From contig NZ_JAOQJY010000012.1 of assembly GCF_025567525.1 (NCBI RefSeq), positions 51,263-115,262 on the forward strand: a stretch of 64,000 nucleotides of DNA, given 5' to 3'. The notes below the pieces were generated by a model. That model ran no database searches. It was not told the origin of the DNA and was given only the letters and a program-made list of their open reading frames with translations. The stretch is from Gallintestinimicrobium propionicum. GTDB taxonomy: Bacteria; Bacillota; Clostridia; Lachnospirales; Lachnospiraceae. Both the position numbers and the translations under genes were made by a program. Within the stretch, counting starts at the first letter, position 1. Every line of letters begins with the position of its first letter. This document shows, in pieces, positions 1 to 8,239 of the stretch.

Positions 1-113
1 CGCACATTCGCCATATCCGGGAAAAGATTGAGGAAAAACCATCTTCGCCGGTTTCGCTGGTAACGGTAAAAGGCATTGGATATAAGTTGATCTTAAAGGA
101 CAAGTCAAGGTGA
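1..113 (+). CDS. OmpR/PhoB-family response regulator, C-terminal end only
   Basis: The window opens inside this gene; the in-frame codons run from base 3 to a TGA at 111-113. The 36 residues seen match the end of a winged-helix DNA-binding domain: a recognition-helix stretch HIRHIREKIE, then the wing with VTVKGIGYKL, which is characteristic of OmpR-type regulators. The receiver domain lies outside the window. The gene is followed four bases later by a histidine kinase, so the two form one operon and a two-component pair. Its targets are not visible; in related ICEs such pairs often control cargo transporters or resistance genes, which is inference here. Confidence 0.85.
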   Translation, partial: HIRHIREKIEEKPSSPVSLVTVKGIGYKLILKDKSR

Positions 114-117
114 GCCT

Positions 118-1476
118 ATGAATAATATTCAACGATTTTTTAAGCGGTATGTTCATTCCAGTGTGAAGCTGTTCTGCTTCTTTATCCTGATAAACATTGT
201 CCTTTTTGTTGTGCTGGCTGTGGTGTCAAGCAGTCGGGGCAGCCATAGCCCAACGCAACTATTAGAGCAGGTTTCCGCAGACTTGCAGCAAAGTGAAGAA
301 AGCTACCGTCTTTCAGAAAATACGGCTATCCAAATGACAAATGAAAACGCATGGTGTATGCTGATAAGCAATGACACCGGCGATGTGGTCTGGAATTACA
401 AAATACCGTCCGAATTACCTCTGCACTATACACCGGGCGATATTGCAGAAATGACAAGGTGGTACTTAGAGGATTATCCAGTATTCGTGTCAAATCAATC
501 TTATGGTCTGCTGGTTGTCGGCTACCCGCAGGATAGTTTTTGGAAACTGTCTGCTTACAAAACTTCTGACAGCATTAAAATAGACATATTTGGATTGGTT
601 ACTTTATTTTTGTTCAATATCATCATTGTGCTGATCCTGTTCATTCACAATAACCGCAAGATTGAAAAATCCATTAAGCCGATCCTCACCGGCATAGAAG
701 AAATTTCATCTGGGAAGAAAACACAGTTAGTTGAACGGGGGGAATTGGCGGAAATCAACGCAAAGCTGAATAAGGTCGCCAAAACCCTGCAACGCAGGGA
801 CAGGGCAAGGGCAAACTGGATCAGCGGTATTTCACATGACATCCGCACACCTCTATCAATGGTGCTTGGCTATTCCAGCAGCTTAGAGGAAAGCCGGGAT
901 TTGAACACAGAACAGAAAGAAAAGATTGTGGCAATCCGCCAGCAGGCTACCAAAATTAAGCAGCTCATTGAGGATTTGAATTTGACTTCAAAACTGGAAT
1001 ATGATATGCAGCCATTACGAACTGAGAAAATTTCCCCAGTAGAATTGGCCCGGCAAGTGGTATGTGATTTTCTGGATAGTGGGCTTGATGAAAGCTTCTC
1101 TATTGATTTTCAATCGGATGAAGAAAGCGAGCTGCACTATATGCTGGGTGATGAAGCGCTCTTAAAGCGGGCGATTACAAATCTTCTTCAAAATAGCATC
1201 GGCCACAATCCAAACGGCTGTGCAATAACAATCTCGGTTGACTGTACGGATGGACATACAGAAATTATTGTTGCGGATAATGGCGTGGGGGTATCTGCTG
1301 ATAAGTTGCAAGAATTGAATGCCAAAACGCACTATCTTGAAAGCACAGATGAAAAACTAAACCTCCGTCATGGACTTGGTGTATTGTTGGTACGGCAAAT
1401 TGTAGAAGCACATAGTGGTACAATGAAAATTGAAAGTGCGCTGAACTGCGGCTATAAAACAACTCTTATTTTTTGA
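118..1476 (+). CDS. sensor histidine kinase of a two-component system
   Basis: This 452-residue membrane kinase has a transmembrane helix near residues 18-38, an extracellular region of about 115 residues, a second helix near 157-177, a short linker, then a HisKA domain with the phospho-acceptor His in GISHDIRTPLSM (about residue 240). A HATPase_c domain follows, with an N box (LLQNSIGHNPNG) and a G box (VADNGVGV). It should autophosphorylate on an unknown extracellular signal and phosphorylate the regulator whose end lies four bases upstream. It resembles VanS/BceS-like kinases carried by Firmicutes ICEs, but no resistance gene is visible next to it. A terminator hairpin follows at 1589-1621. 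Confidence 0.93.
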   Translation: MNNIQRFFKRYVHSSVKLFCFFILINIVLFVVLAVVSSSRGSHSPTQLLEQVSADLQQSEESYRLSENTAIQMTNENAWCMLISNDTGDVVWNYKIPSELPLHYTPGDIAEMTRWYLEDYPVFVSNQSYGLLVVGYPQDSFWKLSAYKTSDSIKIDIFGLVTLFLFNIIIVLILFIHNNRKIEKSIKPILTGIEEISSGKKTQLVERGELAEINAKLNKVAKTLQRRDRARANWISGISHDIRTPLSMVLGYSSSLEESRDLNTEQKEKIVAIRQQATKIKQLIEDLNLTSKLEYDMQPLRTEKISPVELARQVVCDFLDSGLDESFSIDFQSDEESELHYMLGDEALLKRAITNLLQNSIGHNPNGCAITISVDCTDGHTEIIVADNGVGVSADKLQELNAKTHYLESTDEKLNLRHGLGVLLVRQIVEAHSGTMKIESALNCGYKTTLIF

Positions 1477-1588
1477 CATTGGTATAAAAAGAGGCTTCAG
1501 GATACAACCCCCTTTTTTTGTTTATGAATTTAGGGCTATAAAAGTTCACCTATCCTGAGCTGTAAATGCGAGAAGCTAAGGAAAAAGA

Positions 1589-1621
1589 ACGCCGGACATG
1601 ATGACTGGATCTGTCCGGCGT
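1589..1621. terminator. strong hairpin between kinase gene and relaxase gene
   Basis: ACGCCGGACA at 1589-1598 pairs perfectly with TGTCCGGCGT at 1612-1621. Short A-rich and T-rich flanks suggest that it can stop transcription from either side. It separates the plus-strand two-component operon from the convergent minus-strand conjugation genes. Confidence 0.6.
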
Positions 1622-1670
1622 TTCTTATATTACGGATTCAAATTTATACCCACTGTCGCTGGCAAGCAAT

Positions 1671-1804
1671 GCAATCTTCCGTAAGATTGCGTATTTTGGC
1701 AGGAATCCGTTTCCGGTATTCCTGCCAAAATGCTTGTTGGTGACATATCCCCAAACCCCTGAGATCATCACCTGCGGTGATGGCTGCGCGTTCCGTTGGA
1801 ACGC
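1671..1804. repeat. array of four tandem perfect hairpins downstream of the relaxase gene
   Basis: Four consecutive inverted repeats are seen: GCAATCTT/AAGATTGC (1671-1678 with 1683-1690), a 14-bp arm ATTTTGGCAGGAAT with its complement (1693-1706 with 1718-1731), CATCACC/GGTGATG (1766-1772 with 1776-1782) and GCGTTCC/GGAACGC (1788-1794 with 1798-1804). They fill most of the gap before the relaxase stop codon at 1829. Such hairpin clusters occur at transfer or replication origins and at attachment regions, but no nick-site consensus is recognised, so the role is open. The rest of 1477-1828 shows no gene. Confidence 0.5.
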
Positions 1805-1828
1805 TGAAAACCGAAAGCAGAAGGAAAA

Positions 1829-3238
1829 CTATTGCCGCGACTTCTGCGATTCCTTCTGCGGTTCCCGTCCGGTAGGAATGTCCAGCAAATGCTCCACATT
1901 TGCCCGGATATTATAAAGCTCCTTCATATCGGCTCTGGCCTGTTTGTAAGAAGAATAGGCTTTCCGTTTCTGTTCCAGAAGTCCGGCATATTCCTCACGC
2001 AGAGATTTGACGGAGGGCAGCTTTGTAATCCCAACCTCGTCAAAGTGTTTCTTCGCCGCCTGGTGCAGAAGGATTTCCGTCTCATGCGCCGCACGGAATT
2101 TTTTGCTGTACCCGGCTTTCCGGTACTCCACATAGGCCGCCCGCGTCTTGGCATAATTTACGATCTGTTTCTGCAGCTCCCCGTTGGCGGCCATCTGTGA
2201 TTCCAGTTCCTTGATCTGTACCGACAGCGCATTGAAGCTGGCGGTAGCGGCATCTGATTTTTTCTGCAAATCCTCATAGCTCATATCGCCATGCTCTTTG
2301 AGATAGATTACCGCCTGGGAAAGCTGCTTTAAGTTGAACACCTTCGCCCAGCGTTCATACCCCGGCCCTTTGCCGGAACGGACCGCCGCCTCAATGTCCA
2401 CCAGCAGTCCGACTTTGGAAACCGGCTTTGGGGGAGAGGTACGGCGCGGCTTCACCGTCCGGGTGCCGGCGATCCGTTCTTTGATGGCCTGCTCGGTATA
2501 GTCGCCCTTTAACGTGTCACACCGGGTATATCTATCCTCCGGTGACAAGCGAAAACGGAGGTACTTTCGCTCCCGGTTGACTTCAATCCCAGCCGCCTCC
2601 AGCTTCTTCAAAAGTTCTTCAAAGTCCTTCGGCTTTTCTTCCAGGGCTGCGTCGATGGCCCATCGTAGCTGCTCCTGGTGGGAAGGCTGTTTCTGACTTC
2701 CCATCCATGTGCCGTAATGGTCTCGGCTGGGTTTCGGATTCTCTACAATAGAAAGCCCATGCTCCAAGCAGAGCTTGTCATTCATACGCCGGATTGCCCA
2801 GGTGGAACCCCAGAAGTTGCGGAATTTTTTCTGACAATCCAGTGTGGTAGAATTTATGATGATGTGATTATGAACATGGTGTTTATCCACATGGGTGCAG
2901 ACAACAAAAGCATGGTTTCCCTTCGTCAGCTTCAATGCCAGCTCCCGCCCGATCTGGTTCGCTTCTTCCGGCGTGACCTCGCCAGGCTTGAACGCCTGTC
3001 GGAGATGGTAGGCAATCACATCGTCCGCGCCCCGGTTACGTCCGGTCAGGTTCGCATACTGGCGCTTGGATAGAAGAAACTCCGCATCGGCGATCCGGGT
3101 GTCACACTCATAGCCATAAATGAATTTTCCAAAATCGGTTTTCTGCGGATTTTCCACATAGTCAATAATATCCGCTATGGCCGTGGAAACATCCCGGCCT
3201 TTCCCAACGTGCAGCGGCATGAGCCGTGTGGTCGCCAT
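1829..3238 (-). CDS. conjugative relaxase, MOBP type (MobA/VirD2-like)
   Basis: This 469-residue protein should nick the transfer origin and stay covalently bound to the 5' end during conjugation. The N-terminal 150 residues carry the relaxase fold, including the metal-binding histidine cluster HVDKHHVHNH at about residues 116-125. The catalytic Tyr is probably one of those near residues 26-43. The C-terminal half is rich in Lys, Glu and Gln and likely coiled coil. The start is ATG at 3238, preceded by a purine-rich AAGGGGGTGATGGG. MobC is encoded nearby (4562-4906), its usual partner. Length fits the Tn1549-type relaxases. It is the last gene of the minus-strand operon and is followed by the hairpin array at 1671-1804. 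Confidence 0.93.
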   Translation of the reverse strand: MATTRLMPLHVGKGRDVSTAIADIIDYVENPQKTDFGKFIYGYECDTRIADAEFLLSKRQYANLTGRNRGADDVIAYHLRQAFKPGEVTPEEANQIGRELALKLTKGNHAFVVCTHVDKHHVHNHIIINSTTLDCQKKFRNFWGSTWAIRRMNDKLCLEHGLSIVENPKPSRDHYGTWMGSQKQPSHQEQLRWAIDAALEEKPKDFEELLKKLEAAGIEVNRERKYLRFRLSPEDRYTRCDTLKGDYTEQAIKERIAGTRTVKPRRTSPPKPVSKVGLLVDIEAAVRSGKGPGYERWAKVFNLKQLSQAVIYLKEHGDMSYEDLQKKSDAATASFNALSVQIKELESQMAANGELQKQIVNYAKTRAAYVEYRKAGYSKKFRAAHETEILLHQAAKKHFDEVGITKLPSVKSLREEYAGLLEQKRKAYSSYKQARADMKELYNIRANVEHLLDIPTGREPQKESQKSRQ

Positions 3239-3270
3239 CCCATCACCCCCTTACTGTAAAACCGGCTCTG

Positions 3271-4038
3271 TTATCGTGTCTGTTCTTTTTTCATTTTCGG
3301 TTTGTCGCTGTGAGCCGCCTGCTGACCGGCATGTTTGCCCAGACTGTCATGTATGGAAGGCTTTTCACCTTGTTCCTGAGTAAGCTCCTGTTGGGTCAGT
3401 TTCCGATATGTGTCCATACCGGGAATCAGTGAAAGGCTGCGTCCATTGTCCCAGGCAACCCCAATCTGGCCTATATCATCCACATACTTGACAGTTCCAC
3501 GGGTGCCAGCGGGCACCGGGGCATAGGGATCGTCCATGTGCTGCAACAAAATCCGGGTATCCGGTGGGTAGGTCTGACGTATAAACTCCACTTGGTTACG
3601 GCTCATAAACTCTTGATTCATCTTGAAATCCTCCTTTGCAATGTCTCTGGCTTGGGTAAGAAATAAATCCATTAGTCCTGGATGGCTACGGTCTACCACA
3701 AAGGAAACATTCCTGTCATATCCGAAACCGTCCTTATCTTCACAGACCGGGATTGTCTGCGCCCAGGCTTTGTTATCACGGGAAATTCGCCCGTCATGTT
3801 CTTTCTGCCGGACCGTGTTGGCAAGGACATAGAAAATCCGGCCAGGATCAAATTGTTGTAAGACCTGCTGCACACATGCGGGGCCTAAACGGTTATCCCG
3901 GTAGTTGTCCGCAATGGCCTGTTCGATTGCCTCTTTACACGCAATGTTTGCCTTGTGGGAAGCACGGTACTGATCCAGCTCCCCATGCTCATGCGCATAG
4001 GTGGCAGAATGAAAATAAATTGGCGTTGTATCTTTCAA
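3271..4038 (-). CDS. DUF3849 plus DUF4314 protein of the ICE
   Basis: This 255-residue protein begins with a DUF3849-like region (residues about 5-140, YFHSATYAHEHGELDQYR) and continues with a DUF4314-like beta-rich domain (about 150-215, with PAGTRGTVKYVDDIGQIGV). The biochemical function of both families is unknown; they recur in conjugative elements of Clostridia. The start is TTG at 4038 with GGAGGG just upstream. The tail has GEKPSIHDSL followed by a Lys/Gln-rich end, the shared C-terminal motif of many ICE proteins here. It lies 32 bases before the relaxase gene in the same direction. Confidence 0.8.
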   Translation of the reverse strand: MKDTTPIYFHSATYAHEHGELDQYRASHKANIACKEAIEQAIADNYRDNRLGPACVQQVLQQFDPGRIFYVLANTVRQKEHDGRISRDNKAWAQTIPVCEDKDGFGYDRNVSFVVDRSHPGLMDLFLTQARDIAKEDFKMNQEFMSRNQVEFIRQTYPPDTRILLQHMDDPYAPVPAGTRGTVKYVDDIGQIGVAWDNGRSLSLIPGMDTYRKLTQQELTQEQGEKPSIHDSLGKHAGQQAAHSDKPKMKKEQTR

Positions 4039-4087
4039 TCAAATCCCTCCAATCAAAAAGCTGCCATAGCAGACAGCCATAATTATA

Positions 4088-4119
4088 GAAAAAGGGCGGG
4101 GCTGCCAATGAGTCCCGCC
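4088..4119 (-). terminator. terminator-like hairpin inside the ICE operon
   Basis: On the minus strand GGCGGG (4114-4119) pairs with CCCGCC (4095-4100) and is followed by five T residues (4089-4093). It sits between the stop codon of the membrane-protein gene at 4128 and the start of the next gene at 4038. Confidence 0.6.
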
Positions 4120-4127
4120 GAAACTGT

Positions 4128-4418
4128 TTAACCAAATACGAAATCCTTTAACGCGCTGTTTGCGCCGCCGATGATCCCCACCAGCCAGGCCGCCGCCATT
4201 GGCAGACCGTAGGGGCTGATCAGGAACGCGATCACCAGCCATGAAAGCCCCGGCCAGAACCCGGCTGCAAAGAACAGCACCAACGCCGCCAGAAATACGA
4301 TCCCGGATAAAATTCCCAGAACAGCGCCGGAAATCACCACAAGAAATTTGCATACAAGATAAAGAATTCCTGTAACCAGTACAAAGGGAAGTGCCAATAG
4401 TTTGCCAATCAGACGCAT
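4128..4418 (-). CDS. small membrane protein, CD1845-like
   Basis: This 96-residue protein is almost wholly hydrophobic. Helices are visible near residues 5-25, 27-52 and 58-90, with only short polar turns. It resembles the small CD1845-type membrane proteins found beside relaxase genes in C. difficile conjugative transposons; the function is not known. It is followed by a terminator-like hairpin (4088-4119). A ribosome site GGAGGCGG lies just before the ATG at 4418. The 143 bases between this gene and mobC hold no gene and no structure that I can assign; an origin of transfer could lie there, but this is only a guess. Confidence 0.75.
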   Translation of the reverse strand: MRLIGKLLALPFVLVTGILYLVCKFLVVISGAVLGILSGIVFLAALVLFFAAGFWPGLSWLVIAFLISPYGLPMAAAWLVGIIGGANSALKDFVFG

Positions 4419-4561
4419 ACGCCCGCCTCCTTTCCTTTTCCATGTCCGTTTTTTCAGGACATTCAGGTATGCCCGAAGGGTGTTTCAAAGAGAAACATAT
4501 TTCTCCCTCTATCAAAATTCTACCGTGCCGGTTTCTGGAAAGCAACGGCGTTTTTTCCCGT

Positions 4562-4906
4562 TTACGAAATGTTCGCAAATCCCCGCAGCAGCTTATCCAT
4601 GCCATCCCACAAACTGTCCAGGCGTGTGCGCAGATCATCCATGTCGGCAGCGTAAATACTGCCGGTCTCATTGGCGCGTCTGGTATATTGGTTTAAGTTA
4701 TTGGAACAGATACGAAGAAGCCGTATCATTTCCTGAATGTCTCTCATATCCAGATGGATGATATAACCGTCTACCGCCATCTTGCGCAGATATGCGGAGA
4801 GGTTGGTAATGCCGAGCTCCGCCATGCGCCCCTTTATCAGCTCCGCCTCCTGTTCGGACATGACGAATTCCACCCGGACGGATTTTTTGTTATGCCCGGC
4901 CTTCAT
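4562..4906 (-). CDS. mobC: relaxosome accessory protein MobC
   Basis: This 114-residue protein matches the MobC/BacMobC family. It has an N-terminal ribbon-helix-helix-like region (KSVRVEFVMSEQEAELIKGR) and a following segment on non-spread cysteine-free helices, LSAYLRKMAVDGYII and NLNQYTRRANETGSIY, typical of relaxosome proteins that bind the transfer origin and help melt it for the relaxase. The ATG overlaps the stop codon of the upstream gene (ATGA at 4903-4906), so the two are translationally coupled. The length agrees with the family. The relaxase it would assist is encoded at 1829-3238. Confidence 0.88.
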   Translation of the reverse strand: MKAGHNKKSVRVEFVMSEQEAELIKGRMAELGITNLSAYLRKMAVDGYIIHLDMRDIQEMIRLLRICSNNLNQYTRRANETGSIYAADMDDLRTRLDSLWDGMDKLLRGFANIS

Positions 4907-5604
4907 CGTTCAGGCTCCTTTTTATGGGAAGGCGGTTTCCGGGTGAAAGCGGCTGCCGCCTGCACCTCTTTCAGTTTCCCCCGCAGTGTGCTCTTTTTCA
5001 GGCTATCCATATATTCCTGAATATCACCGGGCTTTGCATGGTAATCTCGCTTAACATGCTCCCGCCGCAGGATTGTTTGTAATTCCCGCTCACTTTCCGG
5101 CAGCCAGGTCACGCATTTGGAAGTTCCATGCTCGGCCTTAAACATGTTAATCTGCTGCATATAGGAATCATAGGGGAATACCGCCTGTGTGCCATCCTGG
5201 AACAATACTGATACTTTTTCAATCGCACAGGAAAGCAGCTTGACCCGTTCTACATGGGCGTGATAATCGAGAGGCCAGATACAGCCGGTGACTTTCCCGT
5301 CTTGTATGCCGTCCAGCCGGATTGCATACGCCAGGATAGAATCTTTCGTCTGCTCATGGTAAAACCGCCACACCTTATTTTCGTGGCTGTCCTGCAGGTA
5401 AACATCCCTTTCCCATAAACAGTACGTGCCGCAGGTTCTGGACATCCATAAGAGCTGTTCATTCTCCTCATTTCTGCAAGCCGCAAGATTTTGTATCAGC
5501 TCTTTGTCAATATCAAAATCGTCCTTATAATGCTGCGTGTGCAGCTCTACAACCTTCCCTAAAAAGTCCAGCACATCCACGCCCTCAAATTTTACCGCGC
5601 CCAT
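4903..5604 (-). CDS. conserved ICE protein of unknown function
   Basis: A 233-residue soluble protein with mixed alpha/beta composition; I do not recognise a catalytic family. The central part (about residues 60-170) contains many aromatic residues and resembles other uncharacterised proteins encoded between MobC and topoisomerase III in Tn1549-like ICEs. The C-terminal tail reads STLRGKLKEVQ followed by a basic stretch ending KKEPER, a divergent version of the motif shared by other proteins of the element. The start codon overlaps the stop of the upstream gene (TGATG at 5602-5606) and the stop overlaps the mobC start, so it is tightly coupled within the operon. Confidence 0.75.
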   Translation of the reverse strand: MGAVKFEGVDVLDFLGKVVELHTQHYKDDFDIDKELIQNLAACRNEENEQLLWMSRTCGTYCLWERDVYLQDSHENKVWRFYHEQTKDSILAYAIRLDGIQDGKVTGCIWPLDYHAHVERVKLLSCAIEKVSVLFQDGTQAVFPYDSYMQQINMFKAEHGTSKCVTWLPESERELQTILRREHVKRDYHAKPGDIQEYMDSLKKSTLRGKLKEVQAAAAFTRKPPSHKKEPER

Positions 5605-6542
5605 CAGCGTTCCCTTTCCGGCACAGGCGGCGCTGCCTGTTTCGCCTCATGCTCCGGGCGTTCCGCTTTCAGCCGCTCCATCAGGGAAGGTTTTTCCTCC
5701 GGCAAAGTCTCCGGTGCAAGCTCCCGGATTTCCTCATAGGTCTGGCCGTCCGTTAAGTCAGGGCGTTCCGGCGGCTCATTATTCAGCCGGCCATCCAGCA
5801 TATTATAGTTTCCGGTCTGTCCTTCCTCGTAGAGTTCCGCATTACGCAGATAGCTCTCCGGCGGCTGGAAGGGCTGCCCGGCGAACAGGATTTCACGGCT
5901 TGGTGTGAACTGTGAGAGCACGCCGTCCCGAAGCCTTGCAAATTCCTCATACTGGCGCAGGGAAAGGCCGCGCTCCAGCATTTCCGCCTGGGTATGCGCC
6001 CAGCCCTCACCATAGAGAAAATAGTACATATCCGGCTGGTCGCAGACAAAGCACAGGGAGCCGTCCTGATTGTCATAATAAGATGCCTGCATATCCTGAT
6101 AGTGGCAGCGTTCCTCACGCCCCAGGTACACCCGGTTGTCCGCACCCAGCATGGCAACCATGCCCACATAGTTACTGTGGACCGCAGAGCGGATTTCCAC
6201 CAGCGGGTCCGCCTCCGGCATGACCTGTCTGCCGGGAATCTCATTCTGCTTTTCTGCCGCGTCATTTCTCGGCATCACTTCGTCATGGGCGCGGGCATCC
6301 AAATCCGGCTGTGCCTGCGCGGAAGTCTTTTTGACGGCGCCCGGCTCCGGTTCTTTCTCCTGTGCGTAATAATGGACATTGGTGGAGGTTTTGCTGTTCA
6401 TTTCCCTGGCGTAAGCCTCCGCAGCCTCGCGGGAGTCAAATTCCAAAGGCTTTCCATCTTCCTTGCACCACGCCTCAGCATGGCCGAAGATGGAAGCGCC
6501 GCTGCGCACCGCCCATACGCCGTAGGTTGTTTCTTTTCCCAT
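5604..6542 (-). CDS. ICE accessory protein with conserved C-terminal tail
   Basis: The start is placed at ATG 6542 because AAGGAGG lies eight bases upstream; a longer reading frame upstream lacks a ribosome site and overlaps the preceding gene. The 312-residue product starts with a short domain (GKETTYGVWAVRSG, about 50 residues) that resembles small RNase-H-like or DUF-type folds found in polyvalent proteins, followed by an acidic linker, a beta-rich central domain of unknown function (about 120-240), and a tail with EEKPSLMERLKAER ending PERER. The tail motif is shared with other ICE proteins. No enzymatic motif is recognised. Confidence 0.75.
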   Translation of the reverse strand: MGKETTYGVWAVRSGASIFGHAEAWCKEDGKPLEFDSREAAEAYAREMNSKTSTNVHYYAQEKEPEPGAVKKTSAQAQPDLDARAHDEVMPRNDAAEKQNEIPGRQVMPEADPLVEIRSAVHSNYVGMVAMLGADNRVYLGREERCHYQDMQASYYDNQDGSLCFVCDQPDMYYFLYGEGWAHTQAEMLERGLSLRQYEEFARLRDGVLSQFTPSREILFAGQPFQPPESYLRNAELYEEGQTGNYNMLDGRLNNEPPERPDLTDGQTYEEIRELAPETLPEEKPSLMERLKAERPEHEAKQAAPPVPERER

Positions 6543-6553
6543 TCTGATCCTCC

Positions 6554-7192
6554 TTATCGTTCCTGCTGTTTTGATGGTTTCTGCTTTTGGGGCGTCTCCG
6601 TCTGCTTTGCGTCTTTTATCTGCTGCCGGAGAGAAGGCCTGTACTCCGGCTCCGCTTCGGAATCCGTGATATTGACATACTCCCCAATGATACAAAGCGC
6701 CTCCCCGTAACTGCCGCAAGCAAACACCCGGTCCTTCATTTCCTTTGCCTGGTCCTTCAGGTCATGCTCCCGCAGGGTACGAGCCGCAATGCCTACCAGA
6801 TTGAAGATATTGCCATCCTGGCCGATCAGCGCACAATCCGGTTTTTCCGGCTCCGGCGAAGGCTCCCCGATAAAACCGCCCAGACGGTTCGGTACAAAAT
6901 CGGACAGCCATGTGCCGCCGAAAGTATCATGGGTCTGCAATCGCCACATGGCAAGTTTCCCAATGTCCAGCTTTACATCCTCGAAAGGGTAGAGCAGACA
7001 GGTAAGCTCTCCATACTGGAAAGTGGAAACATTCTCAAATTTACTGCCGTCCTTCAAAATTCCTGCCTCGGTGAACATCTCATTGATCCCGTCCACCCAT
7101 TCCTTCAAATCCCCGCCGCAGCCCTGCAGGATCAGGCCGTCTTTGCCTTCCATGCGCCGCAGGTCATCGGTTGTGATCGTATTGATATTCAA
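6554..7192 (-). CDS. conserved ICE protein of unknown function
   Basis: A 212-residue protein beginning at TTG 7192, chosen because AGGAGG is placed correctly before it. Residues 1-115 contain YGELTCLLYPFEDV and a WRLQTHDTFGGTWLSDFV segment; residues 120-175 look like a small alpha/beta unit with CALIGQDGNIFNLVGIAA and FACGSYGEALCIIGEYV, a pattern recurrent in ICE proteins of Clostridia whose function is unknown. The tail has EYRPSLRQQIKDAK and ends KQQER, the shared motif. It lies 11 bases from the next gene downstream and is cotranscribed with its neighbours. Confidence 0.75.
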   Translation of the reverse strand: MNINTITTDDLRRMEGKDGLILQGCGGDLKEWVDGINEMFTEAGILKDGSKFENVSTFQYGELTCLLYPFEDVKLDIGKLAMWRLQTHDTFGGTWLSDFVPNRLGGFIGEPSPEPEKPDCALIGQDGNIFNLVGIAARTLREHDLKDQAKEMKDRVFACGSYGEALCIIGEYVNITDSEAEPEYRPSLRQQIKDAKQTETPQKQKPSKQQER

Positions 7193-7203
7193 AAAATCGC
7201 CTC

Positions 7204-7728
7204 CTATCGTTCCTGTTGATGATTGGTTTTCTGCCGGGTGGCTTTTGCCTCCGGCTGTTTCTTTAGCTGCCTGCGGACAGAGGGTTTCTGCTCCGGTTCT
7301 CGCATATCCGTAAAAATATCGGATAACGGCTGCTCCCAGCTTTCCCCGAAGCCACGGACCACCGTGCCCGCCAGCGCACCGTTTTCCTGAAACATTTTCA
7401 GTGTGTCAAAAGCCCGGTCAAACAGTGTGATATTTCTCTTATCTACACAGGGCGCAAAGTGGATCACCCCTTTGGGGTAGCCCCCGCCGGTGCCGATCCA
7501 GCCCCGGACAAAATCGTCATAGCCTTTTGTGATCCCGGCGTCGGCCAGTTCGTTGGCATGGCTGGAAACCATTGTACTTGTAGCTGCATACTGATAACCT
7601 AAGACCAATATGCCTGTTTTCGGGTTATACATAAAGCGCCGGTTATCAATCTGCTGTATATCAATTATCTGCCTCCTGGTATCAATCCGCATAAGCTCTT
7701 TTGTAATCGCTGTCTTTTCTATCCACAT
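7204..7728 (-). CDS. conserved ICE protein of unknown function
   Basis: The ATG at 7728 is preferred since GGGAGGG directly precedes it, though the spacing is short; a start further upstream (7833) would add 35 residues without a ribosome site. The product (about 174 residues) contains RRFMYNPKTGILVLGYQYA and GGYPKGVIHFAPCVDKRNITLFDRAF-like beta/alpha segments but no motif I can assign. The tail carries EQKPSVRRQLKKQ and ends HQQER, again the shared C-terminal motif. It is twelve bases from the next gene in the same direction. Confidence 0.65.
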   Translation of the reverse strand: MWIEKTAITKELMRIDTRRQIIDIQQIDNRRFMYNPKTGILVLGYQYAATSTMVSSHANELADAGITKGYDDFVRGWIGTGGGYPKGVIHFAPCVDKRNITLFDRAFDTLKMFQENGALAGTVVRGFGESWEQPLSDIFTDMREPEQKPSVRRQLKKQPEAKATRQKTNHQQER

Positions 7729-7867
7729 CCCTCCCGTTTGTTTATTTGTCCGCAACTTATACCCGTTTTGGGGCGTCAGAGTATTCTTATACAGCCGCCC
7801 CTCAAACCGGGGCCCGAAAGCCCCTAAAATCAAGCCTCATTTTGGTTAAGTTGCGGACATATTACCT

Positions 7868-8239
7868 TTAATTTTTTCTGATCCGGCGCTTGCGTTCCCG
7901 CTCGGATTTCCGTCTGGCAAAGGCGCGGCAGGAATCCGAACAATAGGCCTGGCTGGTAGTAGGCAGATAGGCTTTCCCACAGACCGGGCATGTTTTCTGT
8001 TTCAGGGAAGTGTCCTCGCCGGTAATGGCAGATTCCAGCACCGGGTCCACCGGTAGCACCGCCTCCTGAAAATACCGGCAGAAAGAGCCGGTCCACCATT
8101 TATGCAGCATGTAACAGGGACAGTCTAAGGGGAGGCAGAGCCTATCCTGATTGTCATGGTTGGCGCAAAGGTCTGTTACCAGCTTTCGGATCGCCGCCCG
8201 TTCCTGCCTGGTTAATTCCCGTGAGGGCGGCCCGTTCAT
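7868..8239 (-). CDS. cysteine-rich VLP-type zinc-binding protein
   Basis: A 123-residue basic protein with two Cys clusters. The first, LCLPLDCPCYMLHK, fits the Cys-rich VLP family of conjugative elements. The second, CPVCGKAYLPTTSQAYCSDSC (residues about 84-104), is a classic four-cysteine zinc ribbon followed by an Arg/Lys-rich end that could bind nucleic acid. The ATG overlaps the topoisomerase stop codon (ATGA, 8236-8239), so it is coupled to topB. Function is unproven; a DNA- or RNA-binding role is inferred from the zinc ribbon and basic tail. Confidence 0.82.
   Translation of the reverse strand: MNGPPSRELTRQERAAIRKLVTDLCANHDNQDRLCLPLDCPCYMLHKWWTGSFCRYFQEAVLPVDPVLESAITGEDTSLKQKTCPVCGKAYLPTTSQAYCSDSCRAFARRKSERERKRRIRKN

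Noticed and set aside
118..1476. VanS of a vancomycin-resistance operon
   Set aside because: The kinase is of the same general type, but no van ligase or dehydrogenase gene is visible and the sensor region does not resemble known VanS; the cargo lies outside the window.
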